From positions 1 through 11,624 of the forward strand of contig JALNWY010000091.1 in NCBI GenBank assembly GCA_023230665.1: 11,624 bases of DNA, written 5' to 3'. Source of the DNA: Deltaproteobacteria bacterium (GTDB lineage: Bacteria; Desulfobacterota; Desulfomonilia; UBA1062). The translations under genes and the position numbers were made by a program. Below, piece by piece: positions 1-7,278 of this stretch; within the stretch, counting starts at the first letter, position 1, and every line of letters begins with the position of its first letter. The notes under the pieces are model-generated. The model saw nothing but the letters and a program-made list of their open reading frames with translations. It had not been told where the DNA came from and searched no databases.

Positions 1-1068
1 GATCTCCGCCATATCAATGGCGGATGCCAGCACGATGAGGGAGTTGGTCCGCTCGTAGGGGATGATCCGTGCGGTGCCCCGTTGGGAAACAGCTGTCTGG
101 GTCCTGGCGCTCCGGATTCGCTGCGCCCGGTCGGCCCGGTCCTCGGAGAGAATGTCCCGCAGCTTTGCGCTCAGGTCGGCCGCAGAGGCATAGGTGAGCG
201 AGAAGATCCGGAACTCTTCCCCGAACCCGGACTTGTCGATGATCTCGAGGATCTCGGTGATCTTCTTGATATTGGAGCGCGTGTCCGTGACAATGAGGAC
301 GTTGCTCTGGGGATAGGCCAGCAGCTGCGAGCTGCCTCTGGTCATGAGCGGGGTGAAGAGGGCCTTCATGTCATTGGCGTCCACGTGCTTGAGCTGGATG
401 ATCTGGGTGACCAGGATGTCCTCCCGCTTCTTCGGAGAATCCGTGACCGTGTCCAGGCTCCGGGTGATGGCATCGGCGGCCCTGACGATCTTGGTCACCT
501 CCCCGTTGGTGACCGTGCCGAAGCCGTTTACCTCCAGCACACTCAAGAAGACCTGGTATGCCTCGTCCAGAGACATCTTTCGGGGCGATATGACCGTGAC
601 CCTGCCGGAAACCTTGTCATCGAGGATGAAGTTTTTACCCGTGATGTCCGCGATGAATTTGATGAAGACCTTGATGTCCACGCCGTCGAAATCCATGGTG
701 ACATACTGTTTGCCGTCCTGCGCGGCTTCGCCTGTCCCCGCGGTTCCTGTGCTTCCCTGCGGACCGGTCTTCGCCGGTGCAGGTGGCGAAGCCGGCGGCC
801 GGCCGGCCGCATCCGGACCTATCCTCTCGGAGTGATTCTGCACAGGGGGAGACGGCAAAAGCACTTCCCCGGCGTCTTCCCCTTGGGTGCCGATTATCGG
901 GGCCGGCGGCTTCTGCGGCACGGGGGCGGCCGGTGCCTGGATTCCGGGCCTGCTCCCGCCCTCGGGCTGCCCGGGGACCTGCCCCTGCATCAGCCTCGCT
1001 CCCCATACTCCGGAAGAGCCGAGCATGAGAATCAATATGGTGATGACCAGAATGTTTCGAGTTCTCAT
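1..1068 (-). CDS. gspD: Type II secretion secretin GspD, N-terminal part (runs off window)
   Basis: This is the N-terminal 356 codons of the outer-membrane secretin of the type II secretion system; the stop and the pore-forming secretin domain lie beyond position 1. Seen: a signal peptide (residues 1-24, hydrophobic run NILVITILILML, likely cleavage after VWGA, no lipobox Cys). A Pro/Ala/Gly-rich segment follows, about residues 25-118. The N0 domain begins near QYVTMDFDGVDIKVFIKFIA (121-140), N1 covers about 217-278 (ILVTQIIQLKHVDANDM, then SNVLIVTDT), and N2 starts near 285 (FRIFSLTYASAADL) and includes the typical ERTNSLIVLAS at 339-349. The start is the ATG at 1068, preceded by an AGGGGG ribosome site. 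The gene lies 16 nt downstream of the TPR gene and in the gspC-exeA operon. The long low-complexity linker before N0 is unusual, since family members usually enter N0 soon after the signal peptide. The family call is very secure. Confidence 0.93.
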   Translation of the reverse strand, partial: MRTRNILVITILILMLGSSGVWGARLMQGQVPGQPEGGSRPGIQAPAAPVPQKPPAPIIGTQGEDAGEVLLPSPPVQNHSERIGPDAAGRPPASPPAPAKTGPQGSTGTAGTGEAAQDGKQYVTMDFDGVDIKVFIKFIADITGKNFILDDKVSGRVTVISPRKMSLDEAYQVFLSVLEVNGFGTVTNGEVTKIVRAADAITRSLDTVTDSPKKREDILVTQIIQLKHVDANDMKALFTPLMTRGSSQLLAYPQSNVLIVTDTRSNIKKITEILEIIDKSGFGEEFRIFSLTYASAADLSAKLRDILSEDRADRAQRIRSARTQTAVSQRGTARIIPYERTNSLIVLASAIDMAEI

Positions 1069-1084
1069 TCTTCCCCCTTGTGTG

Positions 1085-1822
1085 CTACTGCGCACCCACG
1101 ATTTCATCAAAATCCGCCGTACCCTCCAGGTTCAGCAGGTCGGGGTCCCGGACGGCCCAGTCCCGGGCCTCCGGATTCATGGTGCACGCGGTTTTCAGAT
1201 ATGAGATGGCCTGGTTTTCGTCGCCCATCCGCGCATAAGCGCATGCCAGGTTGTACACGGGCTCCACGGATTCCCTGGACAGAGATTTCGCCTGCCTGAA
1301 ATAGTTGACGGCCTTTTCCGGCTCTCCTCTCGCGAGCATGACGATCCCGATATTGTTCAGGAGCCGGGGTTCCCTTCTGGAAAACCGCATCGCCTGCGTG
1401 TAAACTGCCAGCGCCTTGTCGTATTCCTGTGCCATGTAATGCTGTTCTCCCTGGTTGATGTACCCATCCACATCATCCCCGGCTGCGGGTCCGATCAAGG
1501 ATGCCGCCGCTGCCTCCCGGGCCTTGCCGGCCTCATCGGATCCGTTCCTCGGGCCGTCCATCCGGGCTCCAGGGATGTCCCTGCTGCCGCCATACTCCTG
1601 ATATCCGCCACGTGCCGGCTCCTTGCCGGCCGGTTCGTGGCCCCTTTGGACAAACACGACCGTCGTAGCGACCCCTATGACGCACACAAGGCAGAGCAAC
1701 AGCGCGGTAATGAGCATCCATCGCCTCGCACGCCAGGACGACTCCACACCGCGGGGGGAAGGGAAAAGCTGCGAAGGCCTTTCTCCCTGTATCCTTTTGA
1801 GGGCATCGTAAATGGAGCTCAT
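1085..1822 (-). CDS. Membrane-anchored TPR protein with GspB-like N-terminus
   Basis: A 245-residue protein with three visible parts. Residues 1-15 (MSSIYDALKRIQGER) follow the pattern MSxIxxALxxxxxER found at the cytoplasmic N-terminus of GspB/ExeB-type proteins. A single membrane segment spans about 36-58. After a Gly/Arg-rich linker, three TPR-like helix pairs cover about 120-217 (YINQGEQHYMAQEYDKALAV, LLNNIGIVMLARGEPEKAVN, VYNLACAYARMGDENQAISY). The end, RDPDLLNLEGTADFDEIV, is a common tail of TPR proteins. Topology would place the TPRs in the periplasm. The start codon overlaps the stop of the ExeA-like ATPase gene (ATGA), and gspD follows after 16 nt, so it probably acts with the ATPase and secretin as a GspB analogue; that role is inference. 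It could instead be a generic TPR assembly factor, pilotin-like in task but without a lipobox. Confidence 0.85.
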   Translation of the reverse strand: MSSIYDALKRIQGERPSQLFPSPRGVESSWRARRWMLITALLLCLVCVIGVATTVVFVQRGHEPAGKEPARGGYQEYGGSRDIPGARMDGPRNGSDEAGKAREAAAASLIGPAAGDDVDGYINQGEQHYMAQEYDKALAVYTQAMRFSRREPRLLNNIGIVMLARGEPEKAVNYFRQAKSLSRESVEPVYNLACAYARMGDENQAISYLKTACTMNPEARDWAVRDPDLLNLEGTADFDEIVGAQ

Positions 1823-3324
1823 TGCATCCCTTTTTCAACCATATCAAAAACTACGAGTGTCTCTTCTCCTGCTACTCCGTCTCTCTTCAGGCCGAAATCC
1901 TCCTGCATCCGTTCGACCGCGGCAGCGGTGGCGATATCGTAGAACCCGTCCGGCGCCACAGGGTATCCCATAGCGGCCAGGATGTGCTGCATTCTCTCTA
2001 TGTCGTAGCCGGAATCCCCCCTGATGTAGAACACATCTTCCGGCCCCTTTGCATAGGTCAGTATGATGTTCCACTTGTACAGGGACCTGAATTCTCCCAT
2101 GGGAATCTCGACCAGGGCCCGGTTTCTGCCGAGTACCCGCACGAAGTCGTCTGCTGCGTATACCAGAACCACATACCCCCTTTCAACCGATGCGATCGAC
2201 GGCCTGGTGATGAACTTCAGGCGCCCGGGATCGGGATGGAGGTTGAGCGCCTCAGGACCGGCCAGACCGTCCTTGACGGTGGCGAGTATCTCCAGAGCTC
2301 CCACGTAATCCGGTATCACGTATTGATCGGGCGACAGCGGTATGATCTCCTCGCCGTCATCTGCCTTGGGGACCTCGTGATCCGTGGCAACAATGGTCGG
2401 AGCCATGTATTCCGACAGCTCGGAAAAGATGCTCGGCCAGACCACGGCCATGACCGCTGCGACAGCCGTGATCACGCACACCGGCACAAACAGCGCCCTG
2501 CGGCCTGCCGGCTCCCCGTAGTTGCCCTTGAGTTCCTCCTGGGCCTCGGCAACGATCGCCCGAGTGATCCTCCTCCTGCCTTTGAGATATGCGATCAGGA
2601 GAGACCGCTCGGCGATGGCATTCACCCTCCGGGGAAGCCCCTGGGAATACCGGTGGATCAACCTGTACGCGCTCAGAGTAAAGACGGCGCGCTGGGCTGT
2701 GCCTGCGACCTCCAGGCGGTGACGAAGGTAGTCCCTGATTTCTCGACGGCTCAGGGGCCACAGATGGTACCGCAGGACGATACGGTCGTTTATCTGTCTC
2801 AAGCCCGGCGACTGAAGCATCTGCGCCAGCTCGGGCTGGCCGATCATGACGATCTGCAGGAGTTTTTCCTTTTCGGTCTCCAGGTTGGAGAGCAGGCGTA
2901 TCTGCTCCAGGACCCCAGGGGTCAGGTTCTGGCACTCGTCGATGATCAGCACTGCATTCTCCCCCTGAATGAATACCTGGATGAGAAAATCGTAGAGCTG
3001 GTCCAGCAGTTCCTTGCGCGAGGTTGAGGATGAGCTGATGCCGAAGTCCTGGTTGATGGCCTGCAGCAGTTCAACATCGGACAGAGAGGGGTTCAGTATC
3101 AGTGCGGTCCGTATCTTGCCGGAAAGTGAGGCCAGCAGGCTGCGGCACAGAGTGGTCTTGCCCGTGCCCACCTCTCCGGTGATCAGCACGAAGCCCTTGC
3201 GCTGATTGATCCCGTACTGCAGGTGGGACAGGGCCTCTTGGTGGACGTCCGAAAGAAAGAGAAACTTCGGGTCGGGCGTGAGATTGAAAGGGTTTTCTGT
3301 TAGCCCGAAAAAATCCTCAAACAT
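1819..3324 (-). CDS. exeA: ExeA/GspA-type AAA ATPase with C-terminal peptidoglycan-binding domain
   Basis: A 501-residue protein of the ExeA/GspA family, inner-membrane ATPases that with ExeB/GspB remodel or cross peptidoglycan so that the GspD secretin can assemble. Seen: the family N-terminus MFEDFFGLTENPF at 1-13; Walker A GEVGTGKTT at 50-58; Walker B VLIIDE at 125-130; IGQPEL at 161-166; GLPRRVN at 229-235. One membrane segment lies at about 277-299. A periplasmic region follows, and a PG_binding_1-like domain sits at about 430-495 (GDSGYDIERMQHILAAMGY, then FYDIATAAAVERMQEDFGL). The start at 3324 is fixed by the conserved N-terminus, although the strong GGAGGTGG ribosome site is 19 nt away and lies in a stem-loop. 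The stop overlaps the next gene by ATGA. Its place between gspC and gspD supports a secretin-assembly role. Homologues also occur outside T2SS, but this context makes GspA function likely. Confidence 0.93.
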   Translation of the reverse strand: MFEDFFGLTENPFNLTPDPKFLFLSDVHQEALSHLQYGINQRKGFVLITGEVGTGKTTLCRSLLASLSGKIRTALILNPSLSDVELLQAINQDFGISSSSTSRKELLDQLYDFLIQVFIQGENAVLIIDECQNLTPGVLEQIRLLSNLETEKEKLLQIVMIGQPELAQMLQSPGLRQINDRIVLRYHLWPLSRREIRDYLRHRLEVAGTAQRAVFTLSAYRLIHRYSQGLPRRVNAIAERSLLIAYLKGRRRITRAIVAEAQEELKGNYGEPAGRRALFVPVCVITAVAAVMAVVWPSIFSELSEYMAPTIVATDHEVPKADDGEEIIPLSPDQYVIPDYVGALEILATVKDGLAGPEALNLHPDPGRLKFITRPSIASVERGYVVLVYAADDFVRVLGRNRALVEIPMGEFRSLYKWNIILTYAKGPEDVFYIRGDSGYDIERMQHILAAMGYPVAPDGFYDIATAAAVERMQEDFGLKRDGVAGEETLVVFDMVEKGMQ

Positions 3325-3337
3325 GGTAAACGTCCAT
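3317..3337 (-). other. Possible 6-codon mini-ORF overlapping the exeA start
   Basis: On the minus strand an ATG at 3337 begins the short frame MDVYHV, whose TGA (3319-3317) lies just inside the exeA-like gene. A GGAGG (3348-3344) sits 6 nt before this ATG, ideal spacing, whereas the real exeA ATG at 3324 is 19 nt away. Ribosomes could start here, stop, and restart on the overlapping exeA ATG. Whether it is translated cannot be told from sequence; a frame this short could be chance. Confidence 0.22.
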
Positions 3338-3360
3338 TCACCACCTCCATGACGTGCACC
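3325..3360 (-). promoter_or_regulatory. Stem-loop in exeA leader with Shine-Dalgarno in the loop
   Basis: In the 52-nt gspC-exeA gap the minus-strand RNA contains GGTGCACGTC (3360-3351) and GACGTTTACC (3334-3325). They pair over 10 positions with one G-U pair and one mismatch. The 16-nt loop (3350-3335) carries the only strong ribosome site, GGAGGTGG, and the exeA ATG follows the stem directly. The gspC stop (3379-3377) is 16 nt before the stem, so a ribosome finishing gspC would probably disturb it. This suggests translational coupling or control of ATPase dosage; the pairing is seen, the function is inferred. Confidence 0.45.
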
Positions 3361-3376
3361 GGCGGGTAAGTTCCCC

Positions 3377-4249
3377 CTACCGAAGCGGCACGGTCACCGT
3401 GGTCGGCTCTCCGTTTCTCTCCAGTTCCACCTGGACACTGGACTCGTTCTGGAACTGCTGGTATGCTTTGAAGGCATCCTCCGGTGTGCGGATGGAAATC
3501 CCGTTCACGGAACGGATGACATCCCCGGACCTGACACCGAGTTCATAGATCATGGCGTCGCTGCTCAGGTTGCTCACCCTGAACCCGTAGGGCTCGCCGC
3601 CTTTGAAATACGGCACCACCCTGGCCTTTCCGATATACTCGTCCAGGTTCTTCATGACATTGGTCAGCCCCGAGCCCTCTTCGGGCCCAGGGAGCACCCT
3701 GGCCGGTCGGGCCGGCCGCGGCCCGGCCGCAGCAGCGGCCGGGGCCTTTGCCTTGGTCTCCACATCCTCGATGAGGAGCATCTGCTCTTGGCCGCCCACG
3801 TCCACGATAACCTTGTTGCGATAGATGGCCAGGAGTGTGGCCCCCTTGATCTCATCGCCGATCTTGTAGCTCTTCTGCTCTTTGCGGTCCTCGATAATTG
3901 CCCGGGCGATCTCTTTCGGCCCTGCAATGGTTCCCTTCAGGGCCAGCCCCATCTCGGCAATGGGCCGGACGACATCCTCTTCTTCAGACTGCTGCTTTAA
4001 CGATGCCGGGGTATTTTTGAAGACATTCAGGAGATCCCTTTCCGAGATGATATCGTACGCGGTCTTGGCCTGCGAGCCCGCCTGGCTGCGAGACTCCTGG
4101 ATGGCGCGCGTGTGAGCGGGGCTGGGATAACTGTAGAGAAAATACCCCACCGTATTGACGACCATGCCCGCACCTACCCACGCAAAGAGGGTAAGCGCCA
4201 GTATCCGGGCCACCCATGGCAAGTGTTTTAACATACCCTTGACCGGCAT
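3377..4249 (-). CDS. gspC: Type II secretion inner-membrane protein GspC
   Basis: GspC links the inner-membrane platform to the GspD secretin and helps recruit substrates. From the ATG at 4249 the protein has 290 residues: a short cytoplasmic N-terminus, one membrane segment (about 13-38, WVARILALTLFAWVGAGMVV), and an HR domain (about 65-165, YDIISERDLLNVF, then GLALKGTIAGPKEIARAIIE and IGDEIKGATLLAIYRNKVIV). An Ala/Pro linker (about 169-192) and a C-terminal PDZ domain (about 218-290, YGFRVSNLSSDAMIYELGVR, then GDVIRSVNGISI) follow. The start is chosen because GGGGTGAT directly precedes the ATG, matching the anti-Shine-Dalgarno tail, and because it gives a usual GspC layout. The same frame stays open for 50 further codons to a TTG at 4399 inside fusA, so a longer cytoplasmic N-terminus cannot be excluded. 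The next gene upstream, fusA, ends 136 nt before this start. Confidence 0.92.
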   Translation of the reverse strand: MPVKGMLKHLPWVARILALTLFAWVGAGMVVNTVGYFLYSYPSPAHTRAIQESRSQAGSQAKTAYDIISERDLLNVFKNTPASLKQQSEEEDVVRPIAEMGLALKGTIAGPKEIARAIIEDRKEQKSYKIGDEIKGATLLAIYRNKVIVDVGGQEQMLLIEDVETKAKAPAAAAAGPRPARPARVLPGPEEGSGLTNVMKNLDEYIGKARVVPYFKGGEPYGFRVSNLSSDAMIYELGVRSGDVIRSVNGISIRTPEDAFKAYQQFQNESSVQVELERNGEPTTVTVPLR

Positions 4250-4385
4250 ATCACCCCGCGGCCCGGAAATCAGATCCGCCACCTCTGCCTGAAGGCATGT
4301 AAGCTCCTTCCTGGTGAAAGCACCTTTCCACTCCAGTACCCGCTGCTCCAGAGTGAATCGTTCCTCTCTTCTTTCCCACAGAACA

Positions 4386-6404
4386 TCACACCTTGTCAAA
4401 CCCGTGGAACATCATGCTGAAGCTCCCCCTTCCGCGGGTGAGGGACCGGAGAGCCGTAGAGTAGCCGAATGTCCTGGAAAGGGGGACCAGGGCCTTTACC
4501 TGGTGGCGCTTGCCCTTGATGACCACCCCCTCGATGCTCGCTCTGCGCGAGCTCAGGTCTCCCACCACATCACCCACATACTCCTCAGGAGAGAGCACAT
4601 CAATGTCCATGACCGGCTCCATCTTGACGACGCCTGCCTTGACCATGGCCTCCTGCACCGCCATCTGGGTTGCTATCTTCAGCCCCTGCGGGGTGGTTTT
4701 CTCGTTGACCATTGCCTTCTCCACTGTCGCCTGGATATCCACGGCCTCGTACCCGAAAACGGGATCGGCCAGGCAGGCCTCTCTCAGCCCGGCGAACACC
4801 TGATTCCTCATCTCCTGGGGAGTGTCCTGCTCAAAGACAAAGGTATTGCCCTCGCCGCGCTTGTTAGGCCTGACCGAAACCTGCACGTGCCCCGCGTGCT
4901 CGGTCTCGCCGATTTTCTTTTCAAAGACCTTCTCCTCGCTCGCCGGCTGTTCGATGGTGGAGCAGTAGAGCACCTGGGGCTTGCCCACGTTGATGTCGAC
5001 GCCAAAGGCTGACTTGAAGCGTTCCACCGCGATCTCCAGATGCAACTCGCCCATCCCGGCGAGGATCACCTGGCCGGTGTCCGGGTCTTCGCTCACCTTG
5101 ATGGTAGGATCTTCCTCCATGATCTTCTGCATGCCCTGTTCGAGCCTTGAGGCCGCGTCCGAACTCTTGGGCTCGATTGCCACCGAGATCACGGGTTTGA
5201 GGACCGCAATGGGCTCGAGCACCACGGATTCCTCCTGAGAAGAGATGGTGTCGCCGGTCACCGAACTCTTCAGGCCCATGACCGCCACGATATCTCCGGC
5301 GATCGCCTTGTCGATCCGCTGCCTTGCATGAGAGTGCATCTCGAAGAGCCGGGCGACCTTCTCCTTTGTCCCGCGGGTGGTGTTGTACACATCCTCGCCC
5401 ACATGCAGGGTCCCGGAATAGAGTCTCAGATAGACCATCCTTCTGCCTTCGTCCATGTACACCTTGAACACATATCCCAGCAGGGGGCCGTCAGTGGTTA
5501 TTTCCACCGGCACTCCCCTTCCGGTGTCCTTTTCGTGGGCGATCATGGGCTTGACCTCATGGGGCGACGGGAGATAGTCAATGATGGCGTTGATCAGCGG
5601 CTGGATGCCCTTGTTCTTCAGGGCCGACCCGCAGAGCACCGGCACGGCCTTGTTGTCGAGGGTGACGCTCCGGACGGTCTCCTTGATTTTCTTCTCGTCC
5701 GGGGCCTCTGAAGCCAGGTATTGCTCCATGATCTCATCATCATAGTCTGCGAGAGACTCCAGCAAGGAGTCCCGTGCCGCACCCGCCTCTTCCAGCGCAT
5801 CGTCGGGTACGGGCAGAACCTGGAAGGTCGCGCCCAGGCTGTCTTCATCCCAGACGAGCAGCCGCCACTCGACGAGATCCACCACACCCCGGAAGACATC
5901 GCCATCAAAGTAGGGAATCTGGAGGAGCAGGGTCTTGACCTCGAGCCGCTCGTTCATCTGTCTGATCACGGAATCAAAATCCGCTCCCAGCCGGTCGAGC
6001 TTGTTGATAAAGGCAACAGTGGGGACCCGGTATCTCCGGCACTGCTGCCATACTGTCTCTGTCTGGGCCTGAACCCCTCCCACTGCGCACAAAATCATCA
6101 CTGCGCCGTCCAGGACCCTCAAGGAGCGCTCTACCTCGATGGTGAAATCCACATGTCCCGGGGTGTCGATGACATGGATCACATGATTGTTCCAGGCACA
6201 GGTTGTCACTGCAGAGGAGATGGTGATCCCCCGCTCCTGCTCCTGGGGCAACCAGTCCATGGTCGCCTGGCCGTCATGGACCTCCCCCATGCGGTGAATC
6301 TTGCCCGCATAGTAGAGCACACGCTCGGTCACTGTGGTCTTGCCTGCGTCGATGTGGGCGACAAAACCCATGTTCCGGACTCGTGTAAGCTTTTTTCCGT
6401 TCAT
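4386..6404 (-). CDS. fusA: Elongation factor G paralogue (EF-G2-like translational GTPase)
   Basis: A 672-residue translational GTPase of the EF-G family, which acts on the ribosome in translocation and/or recycling. Seen: G1 AHIDAGKTT (16-24), switch I RGITISSAVTT (58-68), G3 DTPGH (80-84), G4 NKLD (134-137) and G5 GSALKNKG (259-266), all intact, so GTP binding is expected. Domain II (about 305-400), domain III (around AGMGELHLEIAVERFKSAFG, 449-468) and domain V (about 595-670, MEPVMDIDVLSPEEYVGDVV, then RSLTRGRGSFSM) are present. Domain IV departs from canonical EF-G: the usual GGRGQYGHV stretch reads GETEHAGHV (499-507), and the usual GSYHDVDSSE tip loop reads EKAMVNEKTT (562-571). No rps12, rps7 or tuf neighbours are present, as expected for a second copy rather than the str-operon EF-G. 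It lies between murI and gspC. The exact paralogue class (EF-G II or spdEFG type) is not settled. Confidence 0.9.
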   Translation of the reverse strand: MNGKKLTRVRNMGFVAHIDAGKTTVTERVLYYAGKIHRMGEVHDGQATMDWLPQEQERGITISSAVTTCAWNNHVIHVIDTPGHVDFTIEVERSLRVLDGAVMILCAVGGVQAQTETVWQQCRRYRVPTVAFINKLDRLGADFDSVIRQMNERLEVKTLLLQIPYFDGDVFRGVVDLVEWRLLVWDEDSLGATFQVLPVPDDALEEAGAARDSLLESLADYDDEIMEQYLASEAPDEKKIKETVRSVTLDNKAVPVLCGSALKNKGIQPLINAIIDYLPSPHEVKPMIAHEKDTGRGVPVEITTDGPLLGYVFKVYMDEGRRMVYLRLYSGTLHVGEDVYNTTRGTKEKVARLFEMHSHARQRIDKAIAGDIVAVMGLKSSVTGDTISSQEESVVLEPIAVLKPVISVAIEPKSSDAASRLEQGMQKIMEEDPTIKVSEDPDTGQVILAGMGELHLEIAVERFKSAFGVDINVGKPQVLYCSTIEQPASEEKVFEKKIGETEHAGHVQVSVRPNKRGEGNTFVFEQDTPQEMRNQVFAGLREACLADPVFGYEAVDIQATVEKAMVNEKTTPQGLKIATQMAVQEAMVKAGVVKMEPVMDIDVLSPEEYVGDVVGDLSSRRASIEGVVIKGKRHQVKALVPLSRTFGYSTALRSLTRGRGSFSMMFHGFDKV

Positions 6405-6440
6405 GATATCATTCCCGCATTCCTGATTTATGGCACAGCA

Positions 6441-7235
6441 TCATACACAAAGATCGATTTCGTATACATACTCCATTTTTCGTCCCAGAAAAACTTCTCC
6501 CAATTCGATGAACCGCTCCGAGACGTCAGAGAGATAGTAGACCACCGACCTGTCGCGGCCCGCAGGAGAAGGCGCCCCATGGATTCCGGCAACGACGCGG
6601 GCCGCTGACACAGCGGAATCCACAATGCGCACGCTCTCCCCCGCGACCCTTTGGAGAACCTTCTCCAGCATCGGATAATGGGTGCACCCGAGCAGAAGGG
6701 TGTCGATTCCCTGATGCAGGAGCTCATCGAGATACCGGTGCGCCACCTGCTCGGTTATCGCATCGTCGCACCACCCCTCCTCCACCAGAGGGACAAAGAG
6801 CGGGCAGGCCCGGGAATGGATCCGTACCTCGGGAGCGAGGGCGTGGATCGCAAGCTCATAGGCCCCGCTCCGGATGGTGGAAGGGGTCCCGATTACCCCG
6901 ATGCTCTTCCCGCCGGCATCGATCGCGGCCCGGGACCCGGAGTCCACCACCCCGATGACCGGGATGTTCAGGACCTCTTCCAGCGCGGGCAGGGCATGCG
7001 AGCTTGCGGTGTTGCATGCCACGACCAGCATGTCGATGTTCTTGGAGGCGAGAAACTGTGCGCACTGGAGGCTGTAGCGGATGATGGTCCGGGGTGATTT
7101 CGTCCCATAGGGCAGGCGCGCGCAATCGCCCAGGTACACCACATCGGAATCGGGCACAAGGGAGAGAATCTCCTTGAGCACAGTGATCCCGCCGATGCCT
7201 GAGTCGAATATACCTATTCTGTTTCTGTCTCTCAT
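6441..7235 (-). CDS. murI: Glutamate racemase MurI
   Basis: Cofactor-independent racemase that makes D-glutamate from L-glutamate for peptidoglycan precursor synthesis in the cytoplasm. The 264-residue length is normal. Seen: N-terminal IGIFDSGIGGITVL (7-20) with the family Asp11-Ser12; YGTKSP (43-48); the first catalytic cysteine in ACNTAS (Cys74); and the second in GCTHYP (Cys184), followed by the conserved His186. The start at 7235 has a GGGGA ribosome site with about 5 nt spacing. The stop is 36 nt before the EF-G paralogue gene, so the two are likely co-transcribed. A promoter candidate lies about 45-70 nt upstream. It is the first gene of the block that continues into the T2SS genes; a link between cell-wall supply and the peptidoglycan-binding secretion ATPase is tempting but unproven. 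Confidence 0.96.
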   Translation of the reverse strand: MRDRNRIGIFDSGIGGITVLKEILSLVPDSDVVYLGDCARLPYGTKSPRTIIRYSLQCAQFLASKNIDMLVVACNTASSHALPALEEVLNIPVIGVVDSGSRAAIDAGGKSIGVIGTPSTIRSGAYELAIHALAPEVRIHSRACPLFVPLVEEGWCDDAITEQVAHRYLDELLHQGIDTLLLGCTHYPMLEKVLQRVAGESVRIVDSAVSAARVVAGIHGAPSPAGRDRSVVYYLSDVSERFIELGEVFLGRKMEYVYEIDLCV

Positions 7236-7253
7236 GATTTCCCCGATCGGACC

Positions 7254-7277
7254 ATTCCATCAATAAATATTCCATCA
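7254..7277 (-). repeat. 9-bp tandem direct repeat around the predicted murI transcription start
   Basis: The sequence TGATGGAAT occurs twice on the minus strand (7277-7269 and 7262-7254), identical and in the same direction, separated by ATTTAT, a period of 15 nt. The pair sits between the putative -10 box and the murI ribosome site, covering the predicted transcription start (about 7272). It could be a regulator site or an early-leader RNA feature. The repeat is certain; its role is a guess. Confidence 0.4.
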
Positions 7278-7278
7278 C

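Noticed and set aside
82..1299. 405-codon plus-strand open frame opposite gspD and the TPR gene
   Set aside because: It spans two real minus-strand genes and their gap, and its product is low-complexity with no recognisable domain; a codon-bias shadow.
1822..3027. 401-codon plus-strand open frame opposite the ExeA-like gene
   Set aside because: The minus-strand frame has Walker A/B and peptidoglycan-binding motifs; the opposite frame has none and no ribosome site was noted.
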